Shown: positions 32,501 to 43,094, counted from the first letter of the stretch. The stretch is 64,000 nucleotides of DNA from Perkinsus chesapeaki (GCA_013115145.1 JAAPAO010000009.1:62001-126000); one strand, 5' to 3'. The notes: generated from the letters alone by a model not told the origin. Made by a program: numbers and translations.

Positions 32501-34380
32501 AATCTAGGGCTGGATACCCTGGTGCGTACCCTGCAATTTCGTGGCGCGCGGTAGGATCGCTGGTGCTCAGATGATCTCATCGCCAGCTGTTTTACTGATT
32601 TATTGATGGAGGCCTCCGGTGTGGTGGTATGTCGGGCTACGAAGGAACAGAAGAGCCAAGTGGTAGGAAAGTCCACATGCCAGGCGATGCACTAGAAGCA
32701 TTTCAGGTATCCCTGGTAAAGGACCGAGTTGGCAGGAAAGGCGCTCTCTGCCTTGCTATTGGGGATGGTGCTAATGATGTACCGATGCTTAATAAAGCGC
32801 ACGTTGGAATAGGTAATGTATCAATATCAAGATCGAGTTGATACCGAATTTCTCAGCGATCTTCGGTAAAGAAGGTCGGGCTGCTGTGCAGAACGCGGAT
32901 TTTGCGATTGCCCAGTTTTGGCATCTCACTAGGATGCTCCTGGTCCATGGACGTCTTTGCTACCTGAGGATCTCTAAGCTGGTCGGAAGGGTATTGTTTG
33001 GTCGTGTTAACTTAGCCTTAGGTACTGTATTTCTTCTTCAAGAATATGGTGGTGACGGTCCCTCAATGGCTGTATGGTATATTCAATGGCTACAGCGGAG
33101 CGACGTTTTATGATGAATATTACCTTACCTTTTTTAACCTTATCTTCACTGGTTTGGCTCCATTTCTACTAGGGGTAAGTACCCTCATTTCGTGGACTCA
33201 AATTGGCTCTCGGCCGTGTTCTAGGCAGGGCTCGTGGATCCTTCAAAGTGGATCTGTTCGTTTTTCGATGAATATTCATTTGTATCGGCTTATTTTTATG
33301 AAGTGCTTGTTCAGAAATATAATTACTGTAGACTAGTACTGATTGGCGATAGGGGAACTCCTTAGAGTGGAAGTGTGGTAACAAATTATTACCACTAGAA
33401 GTTCTCTCTCTAGAGTGTGCCTAGTACTAGGTTGTGGTAGACTTATCGCTGTTGGATTCCCTTGAGTTTCGGGATCCCCCCCCAGGTATTTGACCGTGAT
33501 GCCTCCCCCGACTTCGATAAGCTCTACGATCTTCCACATGTCTCCGCAGATGTGATTCGACGGGGCTATCCTAAACTGTAAGTCGGCGGTGTCTGCCTTG
33601 CCGGTGGCGCACAAGTGGTTGGTAGGTACTATACAGGGAGGCTCGACAGGATGTTCAGCCGCTACACCATCGTTCCTTGTTGCCTGCTGGCCTTTACTTG
33701 CGGCTTCATCTGCTATGTTGGATCGGTACTGTTAGTGGGAGAGCACGAGGCTGCTGTGGGAGGCTTGTGGTAATACAGATAACTTGGCGCGCGCCAGGAA
33801 ATTGTTGTGATGTGAGAGGCTCCCATCAGGTTGTCATCTGTTTTATGCTACTCGGCCGTGGTCTTCGTGGACCTCTCCATTCTGTTTGTCATCGCCGAAG
33901 AGATCAATCTGGTCCTGGCCACATCCATCTTCCTTTCCTTTTTCCTCTATATAGTGTGGTACGTCCACTTAGAACTCAGTGATACCTTGCCGTTTGATCA
34001 GGCTCATCGTATATTCCTTCGACCCAGGCTCGCGAGTGGCCTACATCAGCTCCTATGTCATCGGACATTCATCGTTCTACCTCACAGCGGCCTTCTGCGG
34101 CCTTATTGGCGTCCTTATTGCCGTGGCTATCGGTGGTGGCTATAAGCGCCATGCTTCTTCCCTGAGAGTCACGTGGCAGCTGGCTCGCTACAAGCCCGCG
34201 GTAAGGAGATCTGTCTCGGCAATAATACGTATTGCGATGCTCTAGGTGAATAGAGCTCATGCCTTTGCGGATAAACAGGAGACCAGAAGGAGCAGCGGGA
34301 CATCGAAGGACCTGTCCGTGGCCGATGTGCTGACAAACGCAGAGGAGCCCTCGGATTCAGAGTCATTGGCGGAGGTCTGA
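26537..34380 (+). CDS. P4-type ATPase (phospholipid flippase)
   Basis: A plus-strand gene of many exons. Start at ATG 26537 or, more likely, ATG 26591 (MDPDVGGDEV). Family landmarks occur in order: YRWWNFLPTALFRQFRQP with NLYFLIIIILRSIPSIS (26820-26935), LREGLEDWNTHQEDKRIN (27035-27075), the actuator SLDGETTLKSK (27485-27520) in place of NLDGETNLK, the catalytic FSDKTGTLTANE with the phosphorylated Asp at 29320-29322, AGESPDECCLVEAA (30160-30200), YTKGADDVML (30525-30550), MITGDKLGTAVEIAKTCGLI (32163-32222), AIGDGANDVPMLNKAHVGIG (32755-32815), LTFFNLIFTGLAPFLLG (33128-33178), and the C-terminal membrane helices with FLSFFLYIVW. Stop TGA 34378-34380. P4-ATPases with a CDC50 partner flip phospholipids to the cytosolic leaflet. 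Most introns are short, but 30744 to about 31950 is one intron of about 1.2 kb. Confidence 0.88.
30962..30981. repeat. Inverted repeat inside the long flippase intron
   Basis: GCTAATATT TC AATATTAGC, a 9-bp perfect stem with a 2-base loop. Confidence 0.7.
31323..31370. repeat. Two adjacent hairpins inside the long flippase intron
   Basis: CCTTGTAGACTACAAGG (31323-31339) is an 8-bp perfect inverted repeat around one base. TGAACTACA (31341-31349) pairs with TGTAGTTCA (31362-31370). The words CTACAAG, AACTACAAG and TGTAGTTC recur, so the stems may share origin. Confidence 0.7.
32535..32550 (+). repeat. GGCGCGC intron repeat, copy in flippase intron
   Basis: AATTTCGTGGCGCGCG inside the intron between exons ending GYP and starting DLIASCFTDL. 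Shares 14 or more bases with the other listed copies. Confidence 0.75.
33783..33804 (+). repeat. GGCGCGC intron repeat, second flippase copy
   Basis: CTTGGCGCGCG followed by CCAGGAAATTG, in the intron at about 33769-33830 whose removal joins EAAVGGL to LSSVLCYS in phase. Confidence 0.7.
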
Positions 34381-34527
34381 TCAAACGTGTCTATGTTGAG
34401 CGTTGTTATGCTGTCTTATGGCTGTGCTTGTGCGCCTTATGTTACATGTGATGATGTTCTTGCCGGTTGGCTGTAGACTTGAGTTGTTGCCCTGTGGAGT
34501 GGCGGATTATCAACTTTTAGTTTTGCC

Positions 34528-35632
34528 ATGTTCAAGACAACAACAGCGGCGCCGTCGTCGTCGTCTCTATTTGGGGCTCTGCCAAAGGCGTCGGAAAGCA
34601 GCGCCCCGCCGGAGAGCAAATCCGCAGCAGAATGGAGAAGTCTGTTAGAGAGTGTCACGGCGAGTAATAGGGGGAAGGGGTGCTCGAGAGTTCACGGCGC
34701 AGTCGTAAGTTGGAATTTGCGAACTCAGGGCTCAACTGAAAATTTATACGTCGGTTGTTGTGATGCTTTTGGCTCGCTAGTAGCTCAACAGGACTACAGT
34801 TGATTCTCGAAGTGTACCGATGGTGCGATCAGGCCCCTCGAAGCCTCTAGTAGGAGGTGATTCATCTGACGTCACCGAGCGTGTGGCCGAGGCCCACGCT
34901 AAAATACGGCAGATGCTTCGGGTGGCCGGTCTGCTAAGGGAGCTGCAAGCTTCTTTTGCGGACAGGCAGAAGTCGCTGGTGACGCGGTTGTCGATGCTTG
35001 AAGAGGAAGCTGGGGAGTCGGTTGTCTTCAACATGAGGCTGGCAAAGCGGAAACAGGCGTAATGTGGCGGCGGTCTGGTTGAAGAGCCGTGCACCTGGTG
35101 CGGTTTAGAGTCCTGGCTCGGCAGGCAGCATTGGAGAAAAAGATGGCTGAGGTACTGGACTTGTTGAGGCGTCGACGGCAGGATTACCAAATAAAGGAGC
35201 TGCAGAGGAGTAATGGGGATGGGGGAGAGGAAGGCGGATGATATCGAAGACGCTCCAGGGCATGCGTGAAGCTCTCGAATATGCTGGGAATGTTCATGCA
35301 CTTGGGAGTTGCCTGGGAACCCTGGTTAAATTGGTGTTGCTTCAGAGGACCTTTGGGACGTCAACTGTCGACTAATAGATCTAACCAGAGGCCAGCTCAG
35401 CCAGCAGCTCAAGCCGACATCTTCGGGAACAGAGCAGACCGCAGAGCTTGACATGGCGAGGAGCTCCTCGCTGGTCAATGAGAAAGAGTGGGAACTAATC
35501 GAGCCACGCGTCACGGCGTCATTTATTACGTATCTCAGGATTGTGGCTTTACGTTCAAAGGTGGAGGAGCTGCGGAAGTCCGTAGAGGCCTGCGCGAGGT
35601 CCATCAACAACAACCAGCCGCATTTGCAGTGA
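34528..35632 (+). CDS. Coiled-coil protein with FG-like N-terminus, possible nucleoporin
   Basis: The first exon (ATG at 34528) reads MFKTTTAAPSSSSLFGALPK and then a Ser/Ala-rich stretch, like the start of an FG nucleoporin with a single LFG. Downstream open frames are coiled-coil: about 34850-35060 (VAEAHAKIRQMLRVAGLLRE, LQASFADRQKSLVTRLSMLE), about 35090-35230 (RQAALEKKMAEVLDLLRRRR), 35238-35330 (ISKTLQGMREALEYAGNVH), and 35390-35632 (EKEWELIEPRVTASFITYLR, VALRSKVEELRKSVEACARS) to the TGA. Joins between them are plausible short introns but not all were checked for phase. The layout (short FG region, long coil) resembles Nup54/58/62-type channel nucleoporins; no diagnostic motif fixes the family. 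Confidence 0.5.
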
Positions 35633-35680
35633 CATTAGTTTCCGTGCCGTTTCGTTGCGTTGTTTATCGGGCGAGCGCGC

Positions 35681-35693
35681 AATTTCGTGGCGC
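35681..35693 (+). repeat. GGCGCGC repeat, intergenic partial copy
   Basis: AATTTCGTGGCGC, preceded by GAGCGCGC, 57 bp upstream of the zeta-COP start. Confidence 0.6.
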
Positions 35694-35749
35694 ATCATTT
35701 TCGATCGCGGAGCATGATTGTTAGTTTAATTTTTCTGTGCGTCGTCGTG

Positions 35750-36619
35750 ATGGCCTCCATTCGCTGCGTTGCCGGTATTCTCATTCTGGATGATGAGGGG
35801 AAGAGGCTGGCGGCTAAGTAGGGGGCAGTTGGGGGCATTGGGGTAAGGCGGATGGTAGGTATTATGATGATAACAAGTTCGCTGATTTGGCGGCAGAGAA
35901 GAAGTTTGAGAAGGAGCTGATGGCTAAGACAGCCAGGCTTAATAATAGGAACGATGGTAGGGCTAGATCTGAAGGAAGTGTGGTAATAATTCATGTGGAT
36001 CAGTTGAGGTGGCTCTCGTGGATGAGTACGTGGTGCTGGTCCGGCAGTCTAATGATGTCATGCTGGCGGTAATAGGGGATAGGAAAGGAAATGTGGGGAG
36101 GAGCGGTATAGGTGCTGGCACGGGAGAGCGAGAACGACATTATGATGCTTGATTTTACTACCACTCTTTATCAAGTACTTTGCAATATTACACAGTAAGG
36201 GGGAGGTCGTGGGTTCGAACCCGGCAGCAGACCTTTTGTTAATTCAGTAACAATGTGTGCCGTAAGAAAATAATTGACAAACTCGACCTGGTTTTCCTTA
36301 TGATCGATGAGGCTGTCGAAAAAGGGTAACATACCTTCCGCTGTTTCGCGCCAAATTTTGCGCCGATCAGCGTCATACTCGAAATGGACTCTGCTGTGAT
36401 CACATCGAGGATCAAGATGCAGAACGACGAGTCTTCTACCACTGCAAGCGATGACCATGCGTCTGGGAGCTCTAGAGCGGTCCAGGGTAATAAGGGGTTG
36501 GGCAACGTGGAGGGATTGCAGTGGTTCCGGCAGGCTACTCGGGATCGAGCCAAGAAGCGTCCTTCAAATCGGCCTTGTCCAGCGTGAGAGACCAGATTGG
36601 CAATTTCTTGAGCCGATAA
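35750..36619 (+). CDS. COPZ: Coatomer subunit zeta
   Basis: Exons join in phase from ATG 35750. Exon 1 MASIRCVAGILILDDEGKRL, joined to YYDDNKFADLAAEKKFEKEL, matches the zeta-COP N-terminus (GILILD.DGKRL..KYYDD). Then VEVALVDEYVVLVRQSNDVM, ENDIMMLDFTTTLYQVLCN, NNVCRKKIIDKLDLVFLMID and EAVEKGVILEMDSAVITSRI follow the longin-fold order, and the tail SVRDQIGNFLSR ends at TAA 36617-36619. Zeta-COP is the small longin subunit of the COPI coat, pairing with gamma-COP for Golgi-to-ER transport. One intron (after CNIT) contains a T-loop-like GGTTCGAACCC word, judged to be chance. The intron after EKG contains TTTCGCGCCAAATTTTGCGCC. The exon arrangement near 36085-36140 is uncertain. Confidence 0.85.
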
Positions 36620-36751
36620 GAAGGATGTATATTTTACAGCGCGGAAAGGCCCACTACAGTTTCAAAATTGATATGTCTTATTCGGTCGAGTTTTGTGGGG
36701 AAGTCGGTATGATTCTGTAGGTTGTTTTTGTGAGATTATTTTGCTTATATA

Positions 36752-37285
36752 ATGTCTGGATTGGGGTTTATGGTTATGCATCCGGAGATGGCCTCCACGG
36801 TGTATGGCCTTAAGGAACACACGCAGCGAGGTACTATGGGACGGCTTAAGGATAATATTACGGCGGCGCATAAAGCTCTGGTCTTTATGAAGGTGCTCCA
36901 ACGAACTCATTCTAGCCTATTCCTCGGCTGCTGTGTAGAGTATCTTAGCTTGATTCTTACTTTTTTAGGGGAGGTTCCAGATGAGAATCTTCGGCTGCGG
37001 TTAACCATTAAGGATGATGATTCGGGTTTCTCGGAAGAATATCGAGTAAAGGACGCCAATGAGCTAGGCCCAGCCCTCCGGCTATTCACCAGCGCCTATA
37101 ACAAGGATGCAAAGGAGAAGGATGGTAAGGGAGCTGGGATGGAGCTGGATGCTCATTCTAAGGCAGACGGTCTTGTGGGGAAATTTGCCTTCACGTACGC
37201 GGGTAAGCCGGTGTATAGCGATCAGCGGCCATTCGATATTAAGATCAATAATGGAGACACTATAAAAGCAAGCCGGCAAACGTAG
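36752..37285 (+). CDS. Ubiquitin-fold (SUMO-like) domain protein, unrecognised
   Basis: ATG 36752 to the stop at 37283-37285. The frame is open throughout, but an 86-nt GT-AG segment (after VFMK, ending TTTTTTAG before GGGGAGG) looks like an intron that keeps phase. The N-terminal 50 residues (MHPEMASTVYGLKEHTQRGT) have no match I know. The rest reads LRLRLTIKDDDSGFSEEYRV, LGPALRLFTSAYNKD, FAFTYAGKPVYSDQRPFDI and INNGDTIKA: strand, helix with AY, then a late strand with P-F-D-I and D-x-I. That is the pattern of Rad60/SUMO-like beta-grasp folds. It lacks a C-terminal di-glycine, so it is not a conjugated modifier as drawn. Confidence 0.55.
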   Translation: MSGLGFMVMHPEMASTVYGLKEHTQRGTMGRLKDNITAAHKALVFMKVLQRTHSSLFLGCCVEYLSLILTFLGEVPDENLRLRLTIKDDDSGFSEEYRVKDANELGPALRLFTSAYNKDAKEKDGKGAGMELDAHSKADGLVGKFAFTYAGKPVYSDQRPFDIKINNGDTIKASRQT

Positions 37286-37579
37286 GGGGGGGGGCTGGGA
37301 AGGCGAGCGCATTCTGGGTGATGCAGGTTCGCCGATATGGTCTAGCGGCGGGCTGCCTTATGCCTTCTGGCTCTGTCTAGTTCCTCAGGGTCCGCTGAAG
37401 CCCACTTCTTCCTTTAAAACCGTGCTACAGCAATAGAGAGTTTCTACCGTTCTATCTTGTACAGTATCATTAACGACTGTTGTAGTGCCCTATGAGTTGC
37501 GTTGGAGGGGTTAATAGTATTTGTTGGAGAAATGACGGGTGTGGGGTTCGAACTCGGGTGCTTTGCAGTTGATAATACA

Positions 37580-38462
37580 ATGATTAGACATCCTCGCTAT
37601 CCCGATGGTCCTCCACCACCTATGAGTGGCGTCATCGCGATATGCCCTCGGCCTCGATCAAAGGACGGTCGCCCTCTTAATTCATTGGACACGTATCCTT
37701 ACACAGTAAGACCACAGTGGAATAAGCGGTGTGAGCAGAAGTGTTGTTATTTAGCTGCAGCATCCCAGGACAGCGGGAACAGGATCAACGGGTTCGTCAA
37801 TACCTCCACCTAGCATTACGGTCCATCCAACTCAAGGAACTGGCAATGGCCCTGTGAAGGTACAATGTCTCTGTCAGGCTTCCTCTCGACTTGTTGGTTT
37901 CATTGAGGAAAACTCCTTTCTAGTAGCTGCAGACGCGCTCTCCATTTCTGCCAGTTGCCGCGTTCAATTTCGTTGTTGTCTCTGAGAACGGCGACATTTG
38001 AACAATCGCCCGAATCATGTTATCCCTTTTGCCTCTGTCAGACCGAATATATCGACCGTGAGGTCGAGGTTCCGGTCACCAAGTTTGTTCAGAAGATAAT
38101 CGAGATCCCGGTGGTGCAGAAAACTGTCGAGAAGCCTGTGGTGAAAACTGTCCAGAAATTCGTCGAAGTGCCCCAAGTAGACCCCAACGCCCATCTTCAA
38201 GGCCTCAGTGTTTTGCCTTTCAGATCGAATACGTCGACAGGTATGTCGACGTGCCTGTTGTGAAATACGTAGAGGTTGTACAGGAGGTGAAGGTTCCGCA
38301 GGTAAGATGCTCGATACCTGCCGGATGCTGGAGAGTGGCTCTTCCCAGGTTGTGAGGAAATATGTGGAGAAGATAGTAGAATACACTCCGCCAGAGTCGG
38401 CCAGGAGTGAAGCAGTAGATAAAGATAGCGACGGTGACGACACTGTAGTGGCCGCCGGTTAG
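37580..38462 (+). CDS. Alveolin (inner membrane complex protein)
   Basis: Start taken at ATG 37580 (MIRHPRYPDGPPPPMSG); an exon near 37770-37858 reads IPPPSITVHPTQGTGNGPVK. The core exon (about 38045-38177) has TEYIDREVEVPVTKFVQKII, EIPVVQKTVEKPVVKTVQKF, VEVPQ. The next (about 38225-38300) has IEYVDRYVDVPVVKYVEVVQ, and the last VVRKYVEKIVEYTPPE with an acidic tail, stop 38460-38462. The introns between these are phase 0 and fall exactly between repeat units after VPQ. These Val/Pro/Glu-rich repeats define alveolins, the filament proteins beneath the alveolar sacs of ciliates, dinoflagellates, apicomplexans and perkinsids. This gene is the main clue to the organism's lineage. Confidence 0.85.
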
Positions 38463-38808
38463 AAGCCTTAAGTAAGCCATCGGTGACTTTGCTGATACTG
38501 TTCGGACCAGCGGTTTTGTTTCAGGGCGATCAGCTTTACGTCTTTGAATCGGAGTGACCATGAAAGCGCTATCTTTTGATAGCATACTTTTTTGAAGTTG
38601 TGACAAGCGAGATGTCTCTTGCGTTGCTAGTTGGTTAGTTGGCTGTGGGACAATTTGCACAATTAGTGCCGATAGCATCACTAACACTAGGTATTGTTTG
38701 ATTCCGGCCCCTTACATTTATAATGTCTTCAAGCCAAGCGTTAAGTAATCGTGACGAAGGCGGTAGAACGCCCACTGACAGTATGCCACCGCCGCGCCTC
38801 GCCTCTTC

Positions 38809-39580
38809 ATGGATTCTGTATTAGGTGGACTTCGCAGAAGGCGCAACAGTACCGTTCCAATCCTTACGAAGTGTCCAGAGTGTACCCCAACCGCGCACTG
38901 CTCCAAGTGCCTTCTTGATTTTTACACGGGTCTCTGCGATGCCTATGGTTCTAAAGTAAATCGCCAATCTGCGCTAGTACCTGCGGAAGCCAACGTGTCA
39001 GGTGGACCCTGCGTTTGTGACGGCGCTGGTGACTCGCTGGCCCCAGGTGGTGCTGAGTCTGAGGTCTCCGTTGGATTCAAGCGTGATGCCCGTCCTGCAG
39101 ACTGTTGGGGAAGCCCCCTTCGTGCAGGGCCTTCATATGGGCACCCATCTGAGGTGCGGACAGTCGCATCGCTCCGCCTTTTTTTCATGTGTGGTTTTTG
39201 TTCCAGTCGTGGCTGGAGGGGAGAGGGTAACTGGATTTGCCGTGCCCTACAGATTCCCCTGCCATCCCTAGCCAACTCCTTGAAGAAGCTCGACCTTCAG
39301 AGGCTAGGTATCTTCAAAGATATTCTTGGCAGTGCGCAACGGTCCGCGTCCTAGGTATCGACGGCCACGGTGCAAGGCAGCTGGCTTCTGCAGTCGTTCA
39401 ACTTAACTGCTTGAAGGATCTTATTCTGTCACATAATTACCTAGGGTATTCTACATGCCTACCGTGGCGCTTCTTGGAGCTGCTCTCGCTAGATACGAAG
39501 GAGGTCAAGATGCGATCGTCAAGATCGTCGAAGAGGGCCCCAAAACCTTGCGATACATCGATATTAGCTTCAATGCGTAA
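38809..39580 (+). CDS. Leucine-rich-repeat protein
   Basis: ATG 38809 (MDSVLGGLRRRRNSTVP) opens an exon with a CxxC..C..C cluster (KCPECTPTAHCSKCLLDFY). Further exons: DPAFVTALVTRWPQVVLSLR (39005-39130), LANSLKKLDLQRL (39270-39310), VRVLGIDGHGARQLASAVVQ with LNCLKDLILSHNYLG (39345-39448), and GAALARYEGGQDAIVKIV ending LRYIDISFNA at TAA 39578-39580. The L..L.LSHN.LG and L.+LDISFN units are ribonuclease-inhibitor-type LRRs. Exon joins are approximate. Function unknown; LRRs indicate protein binding. Confidence 0.55.
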
Positions 39581-39722
39581 CACCTTCAGCATCCCGATTG
39601 CCCTATTCATTCCCGTTTCTGTCAGTATCGGCTATCTCAACGTCAGAAGCATCATGCACGCTGTAGGCGAGCGAAACAAGTCCATTGTGAGTGCCAGCTG
39701 CCTTCTTGCCGCTAGCACTGGT

Positions 39723-41001
39723 ATGTCTCAGGCCGATGGTATGGAGATGAAAGCCGTACAGCAGAAGACTGAGGAGGTTATTGTTACCGATGAGACTACC
39801 GAGGCCACTGTGGTGTCGAAGCCCAAGCAAGAGAGGAAGCTCACCCGTAGGCTCCGAGGCTTGGGTTACTTGGTATTGCCTTTCAGCCTTCTCTCCCCAC
39901 TCGCACTGCTGCAGTCATTGCCGTGTCAACTACGATGGCAACTTTGTTGTGGAGGAGATCTGGAATGCCGTCACTCACGGGCTCGGACTGTAGGCCAATC
40001 CCTTATGATAGCGTTCGATGCCTTTCCAGAGTGTTGGTCATTCCCGGCCTAATTGACCTTATGGTCCTCTCCGCGGATGAGCCGGTAGGCTGTCGGATGG
40101 CCGTCCTCGCCTACATGCTGAGCTGCACGGTACGTACCGCGCATTGTCCCCTCGCCTCGGACGCGGCTGTTGTCTTTCAGCTCCTGTTCGCGGTGTCTAC
40201 CCTGTTCCACGCCTTCTTCATGCTGGACCTTACCTCCAGGATTTTCCAAGTTCTCGACCACAGCTCGATTTTCGTTCTCATCGCCGGCAGCTACACCCCC
40301 TTCTGTGTCCTGCTTTTCGGCGATGATCCGAACGTGAGTCGCTGCTTCGCTCCGCTGGATTTTGTGGCATGTTTCACGTTTTAGGGAAGCCGTGTTTTAA
40401 TAACTGAATGGGTTCTGGCTGCAGTCGGCATCACAGCCCATATTATTGCCGTTCACTTCCCCAAGATCCGTCATGCTCCCTTGTATGTCTACGGCGAGGT
40501 GAGGCGCCGCCCTTTTCACTGCCGATTGACTTATTGTGCTTTGTCAGCTGGTCCTCTATGTATTGATGGGTTGGATGGCCGTAGCTGTCTGGGACACCTT
40601 CGTTAACACGACACCAGTAAGCCTCTCCTCTCACTGTGGAGGCCATCCCAAATTACTACTCCTCGCCGTGCTTCCTCTTGCCTACATTATCGCTTTCTTA
40701 GGTTCACATTCAGTACCTGATCGCCGGTGGTGGCCTCATATACATGGGAGGATTGCCGTTCTACATACTGGACAATATCAAGGTATCTCCTGCCTCTTGT
40801 TCGATGAACCTGTTGTCTCTCAGACGATCCCCATCCTGCACTGTGTGTGGCATCTCTTCGTGTTGGTCGCAGCCATAGTCCATTTCTGCGCCGTAAGTTT
40901 CCAAGTTGTATGCCATCTTTTATAGCGTCTTTCAGGTGCGGGAATCCGTTATATACTATAACAACCAGCATGGCATACCAATGCTTGGAGGCTCTCCTTA
41001 G
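39723..41001 (+). CDS. PAQR / HlyIII-type seven-helix membrane protein
   Basis: Start taken at ATG 39723 (MSQADGMEMK); an in-frame ATG at 39573 would overlap the LRR stop. After a charged N-terminus, split exons give VNYDGNFVVEEIWNAVTHGL (the E..NA.THG.G motif), LLFAVSTLFHAFFMLDLTSR, LDHSSIFVLIAGSYTPFCVL (the DH..I..LIAGSYTP motif), WVLAAVGITAHIIAVHF, VLYVLMGWMAVAVWDTF, LIYMGGLPFYILD, and PILHCVWHLFVLVAAIVHFC (the PI.H..WHLFVL.AA..H motif), stopping at 40999-41001. The conserved Ser, Asp and three His are the metal-dependent hydrolase-like site of the CREST/PAQR superfamily. The name haemolysin III is historical and does not imply toxicity. Likely lipid or ceramide-linked activity in an internal membrane; inferred. 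Confidence 0.8.
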
Positions 41002-41552
41002 AAGAATTATTTCAGCATCGAGAAGTGCCAACTTCACACAGTTTCAAATAGCTCAGTATCCTTGTGTTAGCATTGATGAGGAGATCAAGCAGCGGAGATA
41101 TCGTCCTCTTTCCAGTGGCCGAACTCCTTCCAGCACTTTCGCAGCTCGACGAGTACCTGGAGATATATCACCTCTTGAAAGAGCCACGAGCACGCTGCTG
41201 ATGGCGAGGCGTATGAGGATACGATATTAGAATGACGATGCTGATGTGCTTCGACTGTCGAGATCGAACCGCGGTGGCCAGGCATGTTTGTAAATGCCCA
41301 CTACTGCACATCAGCTTGCTTTATAGCAGCCCAAATTTTCACCGTATTCTCAGCACATTTGGCCTAGCGCTGAAGTTAACCCGGAGGCAAGGTGCGTGTT
41401 CTGTGAAGTACCGCGCAGTAGGCCGGGATGGCTTTTGCAATTTAGACCTTGCAGTTTCAAGTATCTTGACGCAATTGTGTTCCTAGTAGTGTGGTGTTGG
41501 TCAACATTTGGAGTGTAATGTGTACTGCCTCAGTTTGACGTTGATTGAGGCA
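41002..41552. other. Intergenic region upstream of amino-acid transporter 1
   Basis: About 550 bp with no gene I can support. An open stretch at 40960-41225 on the plus strand lacks protein-like pattern. Confidence 0.4.
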
Positions 41553-43094
41553 ATGCCACCGAATCGCCGTCGTTCTCGAGTTTCTATAAGCTCAACTGCC
41601 TCGTCGAGGAGTATCACTTCCCAGGAGAGCCGGAAGAGCCTAAAGCCGACTGGCACTCCAGACTTCACAGCCGTTTTTAACGTGGTGATGACCGCTGTTG
41701 GTGTCGGTTTGTTAGCCCTGGCAAAGGCGTCGGCTAATGTGGGCTATGTTATGGCTATCATATTGATGCTAGGTTGTGGTGCTCTAGGATGGTGTATGGT
41801 GTATCTACTGTACAAGTGCAGACTCATGGCTCTGGCTCTTGGCCTCGAACATGTTCCCGCCTATGAGGACATTGGCCGGGCCGCGTTCGGGAAAGCTGGT
41901 GGTATCATCGTCGCCATCTGCCTGCATATTTCTCTTATCGGCACTTCCTGTGTGCTCATGCTTTTGCTCGGGCAGAACTCTTATCACATTTATGATGGCA
42001 TTGGTGTGGATTTATGGATTGTCATCTGGACGGTTATTCTCACGCCGGTCAACTGGCTGAAAACTATGCGCGAAATCGGGTACATGTCAAGCACAGTGGG
42101 AGTGTTCTCCATTCTTCTCACTTTGGTGGGCCTAACAGCCGCCGGTTTCGCCCAGGCAATCACTGTCAAGCCGCACGCTCCCTACGAACCATTTGTACCG
42201 AAGCCTCTGTCGATTATAGGAGGCTATACAACATTCTCATTCGCCTACTCTGTCACTTGTAGTACTACAACAGTAACCCACGACATGCGATATCCTACCC
42301 ATGCTCCGAAAGTATTTCTCATATCATTTATTTCTCTTATCTTTGTCTATGGTCTTGTGACCTTGGCCGGGTATCTTGGTTGGGGACAGAAACTGTTATG
42401 TTACGATAACGTGCTTGAAGCAATGTCAAGAGACGCGTGGGGATATGTATCATTCGTAGGCATCATAATGCTTTCTGCTACACATTATGCAGTATTGTTG
42501 CATCCATCATGCCGTGCTATCGAGTATCTTACTGGTCTCGAGGAGGGGACCTCCAAGGCTCGCAAGCTTGGCCGATGGCCTACGTTTATTATAACAAGTG
42601 CTTTACGTAGTCTGTTAGTCGTTATCACTGCTGTCATCGCTATAACAGTTCCCAACTTCTCACTTCAAATCGATCTTCTCTCGGCAATTACGTACACGCT
42701 TATACATTTGATATTCCCACCATTGTTCTACATGAGGCTCAAGTACAAGTTAGCTGGTCTTAACAGGCCTGGCAATCTAGGAACCGGCAAAGGGAAGGTG
42801 CTGACGGCCTGTTTGATTTTCCTCATGACCATTGCTCTTATGGCGTCAGGAGTGACTATCTACAAAACGGTCGAACCAGGCCCTACGCCCGCACTATGTG
42901 AAACGATTAAGGCTTCTGTCGAGCAGCCCAAAGTTCAGGCTAGCGCTATCTCTGATGTGGAGGTGCTGGAGGATAACGACGTAAGCGAGGTCGACGAAGA
43001 GGAGGCCACCTCCGACAACCTCCGCGGCAGCGAGTATGAAAAGCTGCCGGAAAAAGAAGATGAAAATGACGAAGATGAAGATGATGAAATGTGA
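41553..43094 (+). CDS. AAAP-family amino-acid transporter 1
   Basis: A single exon of 513 codons from ATG 41553 (MPPNRRRSRVSI). After a Ser-rich cytosolic N-terminus, about eleven hydrophobic helices follow, beginning TPDFTAVFNVVMTAVGVGLL, the first-helix motif of the amino acid/auxin permease family (G.G.L.LP-like). Other landmarks are CLHISLIGTSCVLMLLLGQN, LTPVNWLKTMREIGY, YTTFSFAYSVTCSTTTVTHD and HLIFPPLFYMRLKYK. The C-terminus is long and acidic (EEATSDNLRG, DENDEDEDDEM). No introns, unlike most genes here. A second copy lies at 52.8-54.3 kb on the other strand and lacks the acidic tail. Substrate cannot be told from sequence; uptake or vacuolar export of neutral amino acids is typical. 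Confidence 0.88.
   Translation: MPPNRRRSRVSISSTASSRSITSQESRKSLKPTGTPDFTAVFNVVMTAVGVGLLALAKASANVGYVMAIILMLGCGALGWCMVYLLYKCRLMALALGLEHVPAYEDIGRAAFGKAGGIIVAICLHISLIGTSCVLMLLLGQNSYHIYDGIGVDLWIVIWTVILTPVNWLKTMREIGYMSSTVGVFSILLTLVGLTAAGFAQAITVKPHAPYEPFVPKPLSIIGGYTTFSFAYSVTCSTTTVTHDMRYPTHAPKVFLISFISLIFVYGLVTLAGYLGWGQKLLCYDNVLEAMSRDAWGYVSFVGIIMLSATHYAVLLHPSCRAIEYLTGLEEGTSKARKLGRWPTFIITSALRSLLVVITAVIAITVPNFSLQIDLLSAITYTLIHLIFPPLFYMRLKYKLAGLNRPGNLGTGKGKVLTACLIFLMTIALMASGVTIYKTVEPGPTPALCETIKASVEQPKVQASAISDVEVLEDNDVSEVDEEEATSDNLRGSEYEKLPEKEDENDEDEDDEM

Noticed and set aside
36190-36235. tRNA 3' half (GTGGGTTCGAACCC) in the zeta-COP gene
   Set aside because: No acceptor or anticodon arm can be paired with it, the T-stem has a mismatch, and it lies inside an intron whose removal restores the zeta-COP frame.
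39573-39722. N-terminal extension of the PAQR protein from ATG 39573
   Set aside because: Overlaps the LRR stop and lacks conservation; ATG 39723 gives a normal charged N-terminus.
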